Source of the DNA: Voacanga thouarsii
Taxonomy: Eukaryota; Streptophyta; Magnoliopsida; Gentianales; Apocynaceae
Assembly: GCA_026120185.1 (NCBI GenBank)
Contig: JANUWF010001636.1
Location: forward strand, 1,302,001-1,366,000
Direction of reading: 5' to 3'
DNA length: 64,000 nt
Shown here: positions 37,891-51,144 of the stretch, in pieces
How the letters are laid out: each line of letters begins with the position of its first letter
Position numbering within the stretch: the first letter of the stretch is position 1
Translations under genes and position numbers: made by a program
Notes under the pieces: model-generated
The model's database searches: none
Seen by the model: only the letters and a program-made list of their open reading frames with translations
Told to the model about the DNA's origin: nothing

Positions 37891-40800
37891 AGATGGAGGC
37901 AACAGATAGATTATCTTACTACTTTCAAGTCACTGTGTACATTTACTACCTGACACCAGAAGAACATATGATATTCTTGAGTTCCATCATCAATTCAGTA
38001 CAGTTAAAACAACTACAGCACACTGGAAATATAATCTGCTTCTACAGTGTACTGGGTTTATGCATGAAACCAGAAAAAGGCAAGATTCAAGTAACACTAT
38101 GAAACACATATACAAAACAGGAACAGAATGAAATTTTCTTCAATTCTATGGACATTTTACATATGCACTTGGTTCTAAATTTAAGTGATAATAAAGATTT
38201 TAATTTCCACCAATTCAAGCATTGTTATGATACTCTCTGGAGTATATCTAAGCCAAAGACAACCAGAAAGAATTTTAAAGTCTTATTCTAGCAGTGAATT
38301 ATGAAATAAGCACCATTTGGTTGGAGATTAAATACTTCCGCAGATTCTACATTTGACAACAATCTAGGCTTTAGAAATTTCCTTACAACTGAAAATAGTT
38401 TGCAAATTTAAAAAGTACCTCACTGTGAGCAAAAAGATGAGTTCTAAACATGAAAACCTGCTTTCACACACATCCATTGCTAAGCTGATTTCACCTCTTA
38501 CCCCTCCCCATTCTCCCACTTACAGCTAAGACAAGATCTCCGAAGCTAATGCCTTAACAGCTATTACCACGCACACCTCACGCCACTTCTGCTATTATTG
38601 CAGCTTATCTACTCGTTACAATTGCAATTTCTGCTACACAGCCCTATAGCTATTTGAATTAATAAATCCATACACTGAAGGATGAAGCTTCTAGAACTAA
38701 ATTAGGGTATGTACAACAATTATAATCTAAGCGAAAAGATCACATTTTTAAGGATGTAAAACATTTTCTGCCCAAACAAATTAAATGCAGTAGTGTTCAC
38801 TTCCAAAACAAATTTATACTTATCAGTCTAAAGATAATAAGAATATATAGAAAAGATAAAGCCAAATTGACCAGATCCAATAATCAAATACATTCGGCGC
38901 CCAAAGAAATCAAAAAATGAGTAATTAACATACGGTTAAAAAAAAATCAAAAGATAACAGCAACAATAATAACAATCTCCAACGAAAATCAAAATCCGGA
39001 GTTCACAATGCAGCGAGGTAAATACTTGGAAAATGAAATCTGCTTGCCAGATTCGACGGAAAATCTTCACTGAATCTGAAAAATGTCAGTAATCTGAAAA
39101 ATCTTTTTTTGAGATCTCATCATTTGGAGATGATGAATGGAGATATAGAAACGCGGAGAGACGAAGAAGGCAAGATCCGATTTCTGCTGAAAACAAAAAA
39201 GAGAGACGCTTGGCAAAGAAGGAATAAGACCCTGCGCAGGGAGTCTGTCTCATACAGGGTCCAAATCCAAATTTGGGGTGTGTTCTAAGGAATTTCAGGT
39301 GTCTCCAAAACGTAATTTTCTTTGTGCATTTTTTAAAAAATAAATACTGTATTATGTATTGTGTACCCAATCCACAAATTCATGGTGAGAAAACTAGTAA
39401 TTTCTACAAGAAATTTTGATTTAAACTGGAAAAGTTTTAAATTTTTTTAAAGACAAAATTTATAGTTAAAAAGGGAGGATGTGTTATTTTATGAATAGAT
39501 GATATTTTTTGAAAATTAAAATTAGTTTTTTGAAATTAAGAATTATTTGATTTTTTTTTCCTAATTGAGTTGAATTTTTTTTTTTTGGGGGTGGGGGTGG
39601 GGGGTGCGGGGGCGAGGGGAACCACTATATAAATACATCTTAATATTTTTTTGGGGGGATTTTTAAAGGTTTTTTTCTTTAAATCTTATTAATTGCCATT
39701 CCCTGAAAGGAAAAATGAAAAAAAAAAACAGTCTTTTCTCAAAAAAAGAAAAAAAAAAGTTGTTGGACCATATTAATCATGTAACATAAATATTATGTAT
39801 CAATATTTTTTAACATGTAAGCCTATTTTTAAATAATTCAATTAATTCTATTAATTATTACGTGCTAATAATTGCTTCAAACTCTCTTACATATTTTTAC
39901 AAAAATTATATTCAACTAAGTATTAACTTTTAGCAAAATTAATTACGTGTCCCGAGCACAACCATAATTTTGTTTCAAACCAAAAAAAAAAAAATCATAC
40001 TATATTGGTTATTGCATTGTGTAATTAAAAATACTATTGATTGTCTAATTATTCAATTTTGATTTAGTAAAAAAAAAATCATATCTAGATAATTGAATCA
40101 ATAAGTAATTTGCTTCATGTGATAATGTGCTTAGTTTTAATTAATTAAAAACATCTTTTATCAAATTATAGATCTTACATGCAATTCTCATTTTCATCTC
40201 CTTATATATAAGAAGAAGCAAGAACATTTATATAGTACACCTTAAATATTGTTAAGGGTTGTGAAGGAAAAAATGAGAATAATTATCTACTAAATACAAA
40301 ATCCTATTTTAAAAAAAATTATTACAATATCATAATTTTTAAACATAAATATTTAAACATTTGAGGAGATTTTTTTTTTTTTGCAAGAGAACTTGCAGTG
40401 ACTATCAAAATATGAATATTAATAAACCCATTATGTGTAACAGGTTTATATCTTTGATAGAGTAGTATAAAATAATACTCTTACTTATCATCGCGGTCAA
40501 TTCAAGTGATCAAAGAAGATTATTTAATTAATTATATTTTTATTTTATTATTTGTATATATAAATTTAAAGAGTAAGTATTATATCATTAAAAAATTAAG
40601 GAAAATACAAAATAATTGGATCGGGCACATTGAATTATTATTCGAACAAGGTCAATCAAAGATTATTAAAAGGAAAAATACACGCTATAAAAAAATGCCT
40701 TACCACATTAGAAATAATTTGGCAGAAGTCACTGAAAAATTTAAAAAATTCAGGGGAGGTCCCCATAATAATACCGAAGTTAGAGGAAAATCTCGTGTTT

Positions 40801-41011
40801 TTGCTAACAATTTTGAAGGAAGCCCAGCCCACAATGCCACGAGCCCAACGAAGTGCCCAGCCTTCATTCCCGTTTACACTTGCCCTCTTGCTTTGCAGTT
40901 GCAGATGCCTTCTCCCAGTCTTCTTCTCCCGAATCTCTGTCTAGATTTTACTGCAGTTTTTCCTGTACATTTCTACACCTTGTAAGCATGCAATAATCGG
41001 AGATTTCAAGA
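37891..41011. other. Shared upstream region between the EXS and APO4-like genes
   Basis: Divergent promoter region of about 3 kb. The minus-strand EXS gene probably has its 5' leader around 39.0-39.25 kb with an intron before the first coding exon. Between 39.5 and 40.4 kb lie G-rich (about 39585-39610) and T/A-rich runs. The open frame over 40506-40985 shows no recognisable protein and is best read as chance plus the 5' leader of the plus-strand gene. Confidence 0.35.
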
Positions 41012-42697
41012 ATGGGTCTGAGGAATTTCGAGCTTCGGTGCTCTCCTAATGTGGTTTTGGAAGGCATGATTGGATTCTACAGATTTTACAGCTCGAAATC
41101 CAAAGTGGTGGATTTGAAGAAGTTAAGACCAATGATTCTGAAGAGAATTGAAGAGCGGGCCAAGGAGTATCCACTCAAGGATATGGTTCCTGTTGCCGGT
41201 GAGGTCCTTAAGGCCCGAAGTGTCCTCTACCAAGGCGTCTCCACCCTTCTCCGACGCTTGCCCGTGATGTCATGCAGGTGATTTCTTCCCTTCCCTTTTG
41301 AGTTTTCCCTGTGCGTGTACTGATACTAATATTTCAAGCATTCAGAGCCACTGATACGGGCATAAAGAATTCATATTTCAAGCATATATAGGACAAACGA
41401 ATGAGCGAGCAATATTAAGAGATGTTTATAAGATCATAATTACCTGTAAAGTTTCGAATTTTAAGCTTCAGCTGCAGGATGGAAACCAAACCATGGTTGT
41501 TTCAAGAAAATCTCGGTGGTACAGTAGGTCTTCTGGAACTTCATTTACAGTTCTTTTCTCCCAGATTTACCATATTTTATTTGTCAAAGGTTAAACAGCA
41601 TGTCAAATTTGGCCGAGGGGAAGGGGGTGAGTATTGAAAATGCAGGGCCTCTAGGAGTTCAGCTGGGATCAATAAAGCATTCAGAGTTTAGAGAATAACT
41701 CTATTGAATACACTAACTGTTGCAAACTCTTAAAAGTAGAGCTTTGACGCATTTGCCAATTTAGCAGCCCTTCTCATGCTTCTTCTATAAGGTTTCTTTC
41801 ATTTGCTTTTAGATAGTAAATGCCCTTAGCTGGGTGTGATGACAATGTCAGTTTTTGCCTCTCAGCCTCATCTTTAGGAAAAGGTTAAAGGTTTTAATTT
41901 CTAATTTCTTATTTTTGAGTTGAAGAAGGCCATTTTTCGATGGATGTTGTTAAATCGTTCACTCTCTTTGCAGGTACTGCCCTGAAGTATATATTGGAGA
42001 TAGTGGTCATCTAATTCGAACTTGTGTTGGTTACAGGCGTCTCCGGAAGGTTCATATTCATGAGTGGACTAAGGGTAGCTTGGCTGACATACTAGTCCCT
42101 GTGGAAACATATCATCTGCACAATATGTTTCAGAAAGAAATTAAACATAATGAAAGATTTGATTATGATCGTATTCCAGCAGTTCTTGAGTTATGCATTC
42201 AGGCAGGGGTTTATCCAGGTGATCAAATGCAATACTCCAGCAGTTCGTGTCTGAATCGTGTTGATGATGCTGTTGCTGGGGCTCAGTCTCCATCAGATCA
42301 TGATATGAGGCTGATAGCCATTGAAACTCTGAAGGCCTGGGAGACCCTTAGATCTGGAGTACAGAAATTGTTGTTGGTTTATCCTGCAAAAGTCTGTAAA
42401 GACTGTTCAGAAGTTCATGTGGGGCCATCTGGGCACAAGGCTCGCCTTTGTGGGATATTTAAGTATCAAAGTTGGCGTGGGACTCACTTTTGGAGGAAAG
42501 CAGATGTTGATGATTTGATCCCTCCAAAGATAGTATGGTTTCGACGACCTCAAGATCCTCTTGTACTTAAGGATGAAGGTCGGAACTATTATGGTCATGC
42601 TCCAGCTGTGGTGGATCTTTGCACAAAAGCTGGTGCAATTGCACCGTCAAAATACCATTGTTTGATGAAAGTGGAGGGATTATCAGCTCCTGTTTAG
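41012..42697 (+). CDS. APO4: APO-domain protein, APO4-like (organelle RNA splicing factor family)
   Basis: Two exons: 41012-41277 and 41974-42697, GT-AG intron, 990 bases, 329 residues. It carries the [22 protein letters not shown] start of mature APO4 proteins and two APO repeats with Cys/His zinc-type motifs. The first straddles the intron ([14 protein letters not shown] ... C ... HEW), the second is [19 protein letters not shown] followed by a Trp-rich stretch ([19 protein letters not shown]). Arabidopsis APO1 promotes chloroplast group II intron splicing and APO4 is annotated as mitochondrial; the family binds RNA. The first about 30 residues ([15 protein letters not shown]) are compatible with an organelle presequence. 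The length is close to APO4. Targeting is inferred. Confidence 0.9.
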
Positions 42698-44432
42698 TCC
42701 AAGCTGGCGTTGTCCTTGGGAATTTTGGGAGCTTAATATTGTTCCATCCGGTATGTGGAGTTGTCCATATTCTGCTTTGGGGCAGAACTTGATCAACTTG
42801 ATATCACTTGACTGAGGATTATTCTGGTATGTTGCGATTATTAGTACCTTGATAATAGAAATTTAAATTGAGGTCGTCGAAACCAAGGCGGATATTGTAA
42901 ATTTTGTTATTAATATGCTGTATTAGTAGAACCTCGACTATGACTATACACCATCATGTTAAGTACTGTCTTATAGTAGTGATGAGTGGAAATTCACTTT
43001 GATCTTCTCCTGATTTCTTGCTTTTCCAACCTAACATCAAGAATGACAACAGTACCTACTGTGAAGATTAGATATTGTAGTTTGATGAACTGATTGGCAA
43101 TTGGAAATCTTTGGGCTTACAGTTTATTCAAACCTCAGAATCTCTGGTTTGGTGAACTAGAAGTTTCCTGGATTTCCATACTTGCAAATGTACTCATCCA
43201 ATCTTGTTTTGTTCCAGAACTCCCAATATATTGCCTCACATGGGATTTGCATGGTGGGGCAGATGGAAGATCGGGGACGAAAAAGGAGTGTGGTGGATAC
43301 CAAGAACTGAAAAGATTTTCACTGATTGAGCATTGTAGTGAAAGCACTTTTTGAGCATTATGGTGAAAATACTAGCAGAGCATTACGGGGGATATCCTTG
43401 GTTCATCTTGACCACCATAACAGGGAAAAACACCTTTCACATGTTAACTTGAGAATGCTGTCTTAGAAAACGGATATTTGATGGAAGTTCAAAATTATCA
43501 GCTTCCTAGGTCTGTGAAATTACTTATTATAAGGTGTTCCTGATGTTTCTTCATTATAATTTTAGCAATTCATAACAGAACTGATTTTACTTTTGATCGA
43601 ATTAAACTCATGTCTTTGCAAGAGGATAATTAGGTTGGGGGATGAATGTGGATTCTTGCAAGTTAGAAAACTCCCTCTACACGGGAGATGATCCTTCATT
43701 TACTTATTAAGGATTACCCTGCTGTTTATAAACACTCCATTTAAATTGGGAGTTTATTTTGTTCTGGTTTACTGCTTGTTTGATTCCTGCTTGTCTTGTG
43801 TTTCAGGCTTTCAGCTTCGATTGCATGTACTTGCGTTATTTACACATATGATATGTCAGAATATGCAATGGGAAGGATCCTAGTTACTCTGCAGAAGCTG
43901 TGCAGCCAGAGTTTCAGTTTTAAGCTCTCCAGAATGCTTTATAAAGATGGGCTTTCTCTGAGCTTTCTTCACACCTTTCCATATACAAGTTCAATTGGGA
44001 AGTTTCATTCAATTGTAAAATTATACTTGTGTGTAAATTCTTTGGCTATCAACTTACAATTGGAGATGTAATAACGGACTTCATGCTTGGAGATTCCAAA
44101 TAGTACCACTAAAATATCTTCCCAAAATGAAAATTGAAAGCAGGCTTCTTGTGCTACAGACATGATGGGATGAAACCAAGTCTTGGGTTTACCTACGTAT
44201 AGCCATTAGTTGTTTGTGTTCTCTTTTGTTGAACTTGTATCTCAGAGATGGTGTAATTGCTTTTCTAATTTCCCTTTTTTGTTCTGAAAGATTCCTGATC
44301 CCTCATACCTATTGGCTTTCTCTTTTGTTTTGCAAATGCATAGGGCATAAAAGACTCACATTAGCTAATAGAAGATTGTCCTCTCCCATCATGATCCATC
44401 ATGCGTATTAGCTTTCTCTCTACTTACTTTTA
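42698..44432. other. 3' flank of the APO4-like gene
   Basis: Ordinary-composition DNA without a conserved reading frame. A long or spliced 3' UTR is possible; short frames near 43.1 and 43.8 kb are not recognisable. Confidence 0.3.
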
Positions 44433-45370
44433 AGTTTGGTTTGGATGGACTGTTTTGTGGAAGTAAATGAGGAGGGAAAGTAAATATGAAGATAAATGAG
44501 ACATTTATCTCGTTTGGTTGGATGTAGATGTGGAAGGAAAGTAAATCATGAGGAGGTACTATTCTCCTTCCACATTAGTATTTCTTCTCCTCCCAATTTG
44601 GAGGGATTGAGAAAGAGAAAATGCAGTGGGAATAATAATGATAATATTAATAACATTTTTAATATTAAAAATTATAATAAAATAAATAATTATGGATAAA
44701 ATAGTAAATTAAATTAATTATTCTTTCTCTTCTTCCCTGATAAGAGTAAATATATTAATTTGTCATGGTAAAAGTAAAATGTGTCACTCCTCTATTTTTC
44801 TCTCCCCCTCCCCTTCGCGAATCAAAACAAGCCTTAGGCTTGGTTTGGTTGGAGTGAAAATATGAATGTGTTATTCCTGCTCATTCCCTTTCCTCTCCCT
44901 CTCTCTCTCCCATCTTCACTTCGTTTGGTTGAAGTGAAAATATGAATGTGTTACTCCTCATTCCCTTTCCTCTCCCCCATCTCACGAACAAAACAAGCCT
45001 TAGGCGTGGTTGGTTTGGTTGGAATGAAAAAATGAATGTGTCACTTCTCTTTTCCTTTTCTCTGCCCCTCCTCTTCACGAACCAAAACAAAGGTTGGAGT
45101 GAAAATAGAAAGAAAAATAAGGGAGGAAGTAAATTAGGAGGTAATTTCAAGATTTATTTCGTTTGGTTGGGGTGTGAATTAAATGTGGAAGGGGAGTAGT
45201 TCCTTTCTACGTCAGCAAATCTCTTTCTTTCGATTTAGACAGAAATTACATTTATTTCTTATTTTTATTCCAATTAAATAGGATGAAAGTAAATACATTT
45301 ACTTCTTCTAATAAAAATAAAATGTGCCACTTTTCTTTCCCTCGGTGAACCAAAAATTAAGATGGCGCAA
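44433..45370. mobile_element. Cluster of tandem Tourist-like (PIF/Harbinger type) MITEs
   Basis: Repeated units start (a)gtttggtttgg / ggcttggtttggttgg and end in the near inverse aaaacaagcc. Neighbouring units are separated by a single TTA: tails and heads meet as aacaagccTTAggcttgg at 44834-44836 and aacaagccTTAggcgtgg at 45000-45002. The unit 44837-44999 is 163 bp. Within and after these, gtttggttg...gtgaaaatatgaatgtgt blocks recur near 44842, 44925 and 45010, and a gtttggttgg...atgtggaagg block near 44511 and 45161. A 3-bp TTA site and such ends are typical of Tourist MITEs. The outer limits are approximate. Confidence 0.6.
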
Positions 45371-46213
45371 ACAAACTTGTATTGGGAGGGTTAATAAAAG
45401 TTAATAACCTGCTCAAATTATGTCAAATAGAACCGAAATAAATGTGTTTGGTTTGGCTTGATGTCGATTTGAAGAAACTTTAAATTACAAAATTAGTATT
45501 AATAAATTTTTATAAAATATTATATATAATTAAAAATTTATTTTAAGTTAAGAGACATGTTTATAATTTGTAAACTTATAATATTATGAATTATTCCTAT
45601 TCTTGCTCTTATTTAAAGGTTTTATTTTTTAATCTTTTCCTTCTCTCTCCTTTAGTTTATCATCATCATCATCATCATCATCATTCTCTCTCTCATTACA
45701 ATATCCCTTATTTATATTTACTCAGTAAAATTTTTATTTCATAATTTGATTGATATTTTATTTAATTTTAGTATTAAATAAAGGAACATATTTACACAAG
45801 AATCTGTTGTACAGGGATCGGTGCACAGCCATTTATAAATAATTCTTAAGATTGTAAAAATATTACTCACAATTTGTAAAAATAATTATGATTATATGAA
45901 TAAACGATTTAATAAATAAAATTCAGTACCATAAAAATATTATTTTGCTAAAAAAAAAAATTTAATATGCAGTTTACATTTGCGAGTAAGGCAATTTGTG
46001 TGATTCAGTATATTCAAACATCCAATGCAGTTGGAACTCTTCCAAAGATCCCATTTTGTAGGCATGCTTCAAACTAACCGTCGAGAATGCAGTCTACATG
46101 AGAACACCTTCCCTATTGTGCGTGGCTCTCTCTCTCCCTCCAAGCACAATACAGAAACCTTGGCAGGAAAACGAGAAGAGAATTCAATACAAAAATCTTG
46201 TATAGTCTTGAAA
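45371..46213. other. AT-rich intergenic DNA with a (CAT)n microsatellite
   Basis: No gene is seen. About eight CAT/ATC units lie at 45660-45684. The final stretch (about 46000-46213) is probably the 5' leader of the ubiquitin-like gene; an in-frame ATG at 46025 exists but gives a 63-residue extension with no resemblance to the family. Confidence 0.4.
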
Positions 46214-46534
46214 ATGAGAGTGGCAGTAGAGATATTGACTGGGAGATTATTCTACGTTGATTTAGAAGATGATGCCACAGTAGCAGACTTGAAGAAGGAG
46301 ATCGGAGAACAGGAAAAGCTTCCTTCTGATCGACTCATTTTGGTGTTTCATGGCCATGGAAATTTTCTCATGACAGACAACGAACTCTCCCTCCTTGACT
46401 ATGGCGTCCACAATGGCTCCCTCATCTACCTCTTCCTTAACCCCCCTGAAAATGGCTCCTCCTATTTTCCTTTTACCTCTAAAGATTCCACCTTCTGTCA
46501 CGCCTCACCCTTCATCGGCCAACAAAGTGGCTGA
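46214..46534 (+). CDS. Small single-domain ubiquitin-like protein
   Basis: A single exon of 106 residues from the Met of MRVAVEILTGRLFYVDLEDD. Residues 1-76 form a ubiquitin-like beta-grasp domain: TGRLFYVDLEDDATVADLKK aligns with the ubiquitin segment TGKTITLEVEPSDTIENVK, then LPSDRLILVFHG, LSLLDYGVHNGSLIYLFL. The C-terminal Gly-Gly needed for conjugation is absent (the domain runs into LNPPENGSS), and the tail is Ser/Phe-rich. It is therefore likely a type II ubiquitin-like domain protein used for binding, not a modifier. The Met at 46214 is chosen because the domain begins there, as in homologous domains. It is convergent with the RRA gene on the right. Confidence 0.75.
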   Translation: MRVAVEILTGRLFYVDLEDDATVADLKKEIGEQEKLPSDRLILVFHGHGNFLMTDNELSLLDYGVHNGSLIYLFLNPPENGSSYFPFTSKDSTFCHASPFIGQQSG

Positions 46535-48149
46535 CTCGAGATATGCCTCCTCAAGTTCAGCAATTTCTCCGTTCGCCCCTTTCTTCAATTTAACAGCAGA
46601 GTTTCTTTTCAGTTATTCAAATTGTTCCTCCTTAATATGGAGAATGTTTAGATTAGAACAAAACCTGTAATCTGGAAATTGTTGCTTTGTAGGTGCTTTC
46701 TAAATAGTTATGGTGTCCTGATTTTCTTATCAATCACAAGGTATTCCTTTTATCAGTTTCCAAACTGGAATCTTATTTTTTTTTCAATTGAGGAGGAAAC
46801 ATACAGTTACTGGATATCTAAATCATTATGTTTCAGTATTTTAAAATAGGACGAAATAGCCAGGCCTCAGTCTCTGCTGTATAATGACAAAAAAAGAGCT
46901 CACAGAATAGAGATGTCAGAGCAATGGTACGTTTGCAATGCTGCTTTCTTTCAGTGCCTCTACCTAATGTGTACTGTGTAGCCAGCAGTATTGTTTAACT
47001 GCATTTTGAACTAGTGAATTCAAAACACAGGGCACATACCAACTGAGAACTACAGAACAAACTTTTGTTTGTTGAGAGTACAGAAGACAAAAGTCAACAA
47101 ACAAAAGTTTGATGAAAGTAGCATGATTATACTTGGCCACAGATAACAACTATGTTCTAATTTTCATCCCTGGTAGAGCACCGTCACAAATAACCAAAAT
47201 TTCCAGACACATGCAATCACAAGCTGAACAGTGAAGACACAATTTAAAAACTTAAACATTTGTGACATTAGAAACTTTCTTCAAATATAAATTGGCATTC
47301 AACTTTTTGACAATTTTGAACTGAATCTGGACTTTCATCATAACAAATACTCTCTCTTGAATAGAATTAAATGCATATATATATGGCTGTTTACAGTAGG
47401 ATGTATGCTGGAAACACACTTTTGGGGACATACAGGAGAACTCGCTGCTTAAGAAAGAATAATATGCCATGGAGGAAAAAAAAAAGAGAGAAAAAAAGCA
47501 CACAGATTAACAAGAGACAGCTTTCAGAAGGATGAAGAAGACAATGTGCGCACATATCGACAGTTGTCTCCCAACAAACAGAAGTGTACTATGTTGCAAA
47601 AAAAGATGCACCATGAACCTAAAAAACTATATAACTAACCTTCTTCTGCTTCAGGTATCAATAATAAGAAATCATCTTTCCTAATGGTAATTCAGCCTTG
47701 AAGCAATAGTAGACTCAGGGAATACTTCACAATCCCAAAAGTGAAACTTCAAAATGGCATCTGGTGGACATTTCAGGTGAAGACTCACCAAAGGCAGGAA
47801 TAACTTCCATGCACCCGGAAAGATAGCACTAAAGCATAGAAGTATAACTTCATAAAGTATCACAGGGAAGAAAAAAAACCAATATTCAAGCAGGCTGTAG
47901 AATTTGAGGGAGGAATTCATCAAGTTTGCAATTAAAACTGATAACTAAAAGAACTTAGGGCAGCAGGAGAAAGCACCGTAAAAAAGAAACAAAGCACTGA
48001 AGACAAACAATGAAGAACAGTTGAAGTAAATCAGTAAGGCACTACTCATAAAAAGTTGCTGCCAGTACAACAGAACCTGTATGACAGAGGTACAAAAAAG
48101 ACACAGAAAATTCTGGTAGCCTCTGCAATAGCATGATTTTCAATAGATG
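46535..48149. other. Intergenic between two convergent genes
   Basis: It contains the 3' flanks of the ubiquitin-like gene and the RRA-like gene. An inverted repeat is visible near 47060-47110 (acaaacttttgtttgttgag against its reverse complement). No conserved coding sequence is seen. Confidence 0.35.
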
Positions 48150-49937
48150 CTACCAATCAGAACCAAATGGGAATGGATCTAGGGCATCTTGCTTGCCATC
48201 AACATAGAACTCAACCACTGCTCTCATTCTCGAGAGTTTATCTGGGTGGTAGTTTAGATGAACAATGACTGGCTTGAGTTTCTTTAGTGCAGGATCCTTC
48301 CTCACGGTCTTGAAAAGAACCTTGCTATTCATGAAAAGATAGAAATCCAATGTTCTCCTTGAAGCATGAAGCCCAACATAACCTGGATGAGAAGGGAAGA
48401 AGAGTTCCTCATTGAACACTGCCTGATCCCATGCCTTTTCCTGAGAAAGCCGATCAGCAACTCTATCCAAGAGCTCAATTGAAGGAATGGTAGGCCTAAT
48501 ATAGAAGAAACCGGAATTATAAACCCAAATCCTCATTGTATGAGCATAACGTGCCCAACCCATTGCAGGTTCATCAAAAACATCATTATATCCATAAGCC
48601 GTCATATTGTCATGACCATCTGTCATGGACTCCACATCTGAATCTCTATGCAGATAATTGAATGGATTCTGGAGATACACTATATCAACATCAGAAAGAA
48701 GAACGCTGTAGCCCAGTTGCAGAAACTCTCTCAAGATTCTGAACTTCAAACTTGACACTACATGATTACCTCCTTCTTTTCCAATTGAATCAACAACTTG
48801 ATCAGGGTCTCTCTTATATACTGGAACGTCATTTGACTTACAATAGTCCACAATAGCATCATCCAGTGCCACAACCAGATAATTTGATATACCTGCCCTT
48901 TTAATGCTAGTGAACCATACCTCAAGCATGGCTTTTACATTTGAATTGGCAAGTGCAACTATAAGTTCCTTCCTAACAGCAACCTCTTCCAAGATCTTTG
49001 CTAGTCTTGGATTCACTGATTCATCCGGAAGGACAGTGGGATTAGTTCTCAATCCCTTGACAGTACCAAAAGGTCCAGCTTTGTGTGGTTTGCCCAGTGC
49101 CATGAACTGCTCCTGAGCCTGACCTTTTCCTCGCTCTGCCAACTGTAGCTTTTCATTCAGCTCCCTCACCTGTTTCTTCAACTCAGCATTCTTCTCTAAC
49201 AAATTATTGACGTCTGATTTTAACTTGCCTATCCGTTCTGTAGATTCACATGATGATGAATCAACCTAACAACCAAAGCAACCAAAACTAAGTGCACACA
49301 GCGGCTTCAGACCCATCAACAAAGTTCATAAAATTCAATCAGGTCAAGAATTTGACAGCATAAGTCCTATGCCAAAAATGATTACATATTTCCAGATAGT
49401 GGGATTTTATGATGCTAATTTATATCCATATGAACATCAACTTAACAGAAATTGATTGTTTGACCACATCGCAAGCACAATCAACTCTAAGCCCTTATAG
49501 TTTATCCTGTGACCAGTTAAAACTATCCTTTCCATTTTTTCAGCTGAAACATAGAGATAAAGCAACCAACTTTTGAACCTTCAATTAATTACTTCAGAGT
49601 ATGATGCAATTCCAACAAAGGTACAAATCCCGTTTCATGTATTTGTAGACCCCAAACCCACCATTCATAGCCGCAGAAGGTAATTTGAATCAAGAACGGT
49701 TCAATTCGGTTCGAATTTTACAAACAAGAAACAACAAAAGCAAGTCATTTGCGCACCAGTACGTACCTGGAGAGTTGATTTCTCAAAAGGGCGATCTTTG
49801 GTGCGCGAAACGGGGGAAAAGAATCCACGGGGAAACAAGAAAGCGAAGACACAGCCCAGAAGAACACCGACGGCTATCGCGATTGCGATTCTCGATCCGC
49901 GAAAGGCAGCACCGTTCTTGTCTTTACGACCGGCCAT
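48150..49937 (-). CDS. Arabinosyltransferase RRA family (GT77), extensin O-arabinosylation
   Basis: Two exons on the minus strand: 49937-49767 and 49265-48150, 1287 bases, 428 residues, GT-AG intron at phase 0. It is a type II Golgi protein: a short cytosolic Lys/Arg-rich N-terminus, one membrane anchor at about residues 17-36 ([19 protein letters not shown]), a coiled-coil stem at about 66-105, then a nucleotide-diphospho-sugar transferase domain. The DXD-type motif is SDVDIVYL at about residues 248-255. Other matches are [45 protein letters not shown] and [11 protein letters not shown] enzymes add a beta-1,2-arabinose to hydroxyproline-linked arabinose on cell-wall extensins. The length equals typical RRA proteins. 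Which RRA paralogue it is cannot be told. Confidence 0.92.
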
Positions 49938-51139
49938 TTCAAGAATATCTCATCAAAGCAAGAGAAACAGGTTCCCTAGACCCTTTCCTATCTATACCAG
50001 GAAGTCAAGAACACTCTTTAAGTATATACAAGCAAGAATTTTCTATTTCTCCACCTCGGTCTCTTTCTTTTCTGTAGGGTCGTTCATTTAGCTTTTCTTG
50101 GTACAGTGCAGAGTTTGGTGTACAGTGAAGGGTCCCTAGAGACAAAAATAAAAGCATCCAGGCTCATTTTTCCATTCATTTGTAAGAAAAAGGTTTTGTC
50201 TTGCAATAAAATAATGCTCCGAAATGGATTTTTATATTTTAAAATAAATATATTTTTAATTAATTTTTTTTAAAAGAACACAAATTACACTCATCTTAAA
50301 CTTTTTCAGATATTGAAAGTCAACTAAGAAAAATATTTACCATTATATAATTACTTGAGAAGGAATGGTGATAGAGATGGTGGGGAATATTTCAACCAGT
50401 AGTAAATGCTACGTAGGGGTAGGGGCTCAGCCTTTGGATTGAGGGAAGCGCCAAGCGAGGGGCGAAAGGAGATGGAGAATTTAAGTTTTATGTTTTATGT
50501 TTTTTTTTTAGTTTTTAAAAAAATAGTAAAAGAATAGAAAGAGAATAGAGAAATTAAATTTAATATAAAATTTTAATTTTTTCATTTAAAAATGAATAAA
50601 GATAGAAGGAAAAATATTTTATTTAATAAATATTTAGTAAACGAATTAAAATATTTTAAATAAAAATATTTAATATTATTACATAATAAAAATATAAATT
50701 TAAATAGTATTATTTATTTTTTTCTCTTCATTCCTTTTTCTAAACCCTATATATAATATTTTTCATTTATATATAATTAAATATCATAAATAATTATTAA
50801 TCTCCTCTCTATTTCTTTTTTTTTTTATCTGTCGTACCCCTCCTCTAACTTTTTCTTTTCTTTTTGTCAATCCAAACAGGAACGTTGCAGAGGAAGGAAT
50901 AAAGAAGATGAAAAAAAAAAAAAAAAGAAAAGCTACAGGGGAAAAGTCAAAGGAAAGCAGAGAAGGTTGACTAATTCCCCAGCTGAGATTTATGCCAGCC
51001 AAGATGAAGGATGCAGCCAGCTGTTACCTACTTCGGTTGACTGCTATCCTGTATGAACTAACAATTAATAAAAGGAGCATACACCACTTCTACTACTATT
51101 TCATAAAAAAAAATTAAAAAAATATTTACCTAAAAATAA
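49938..51139. other. Upstream flank of the RRA-like gene and AT-rich intergenic DNA
   Basis: Probable promoter and leader of the RRA-like gene up to about 50.2 kb, then AT-rich sequence without genes. It ends at the ACTAT duplication (51140-51144) of element C. Confidence 0.35.
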
Positions 51140-51144
51140 ACTAT

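Noticed and set aside
40506..40985. Open frame of 159 codons upstream of the APO4-like gene
   Set aside because: No family resemblance, low-complexity start, and it ends just before the real ATG at 41012; best seen as leader plus chance.
46025..46213. In-frame N-terminal extension of the ubiquitin-like protein
   Set aside because: The domain begins exactly at the Met at 46214 and the extension shows no presequence or conserved motif.
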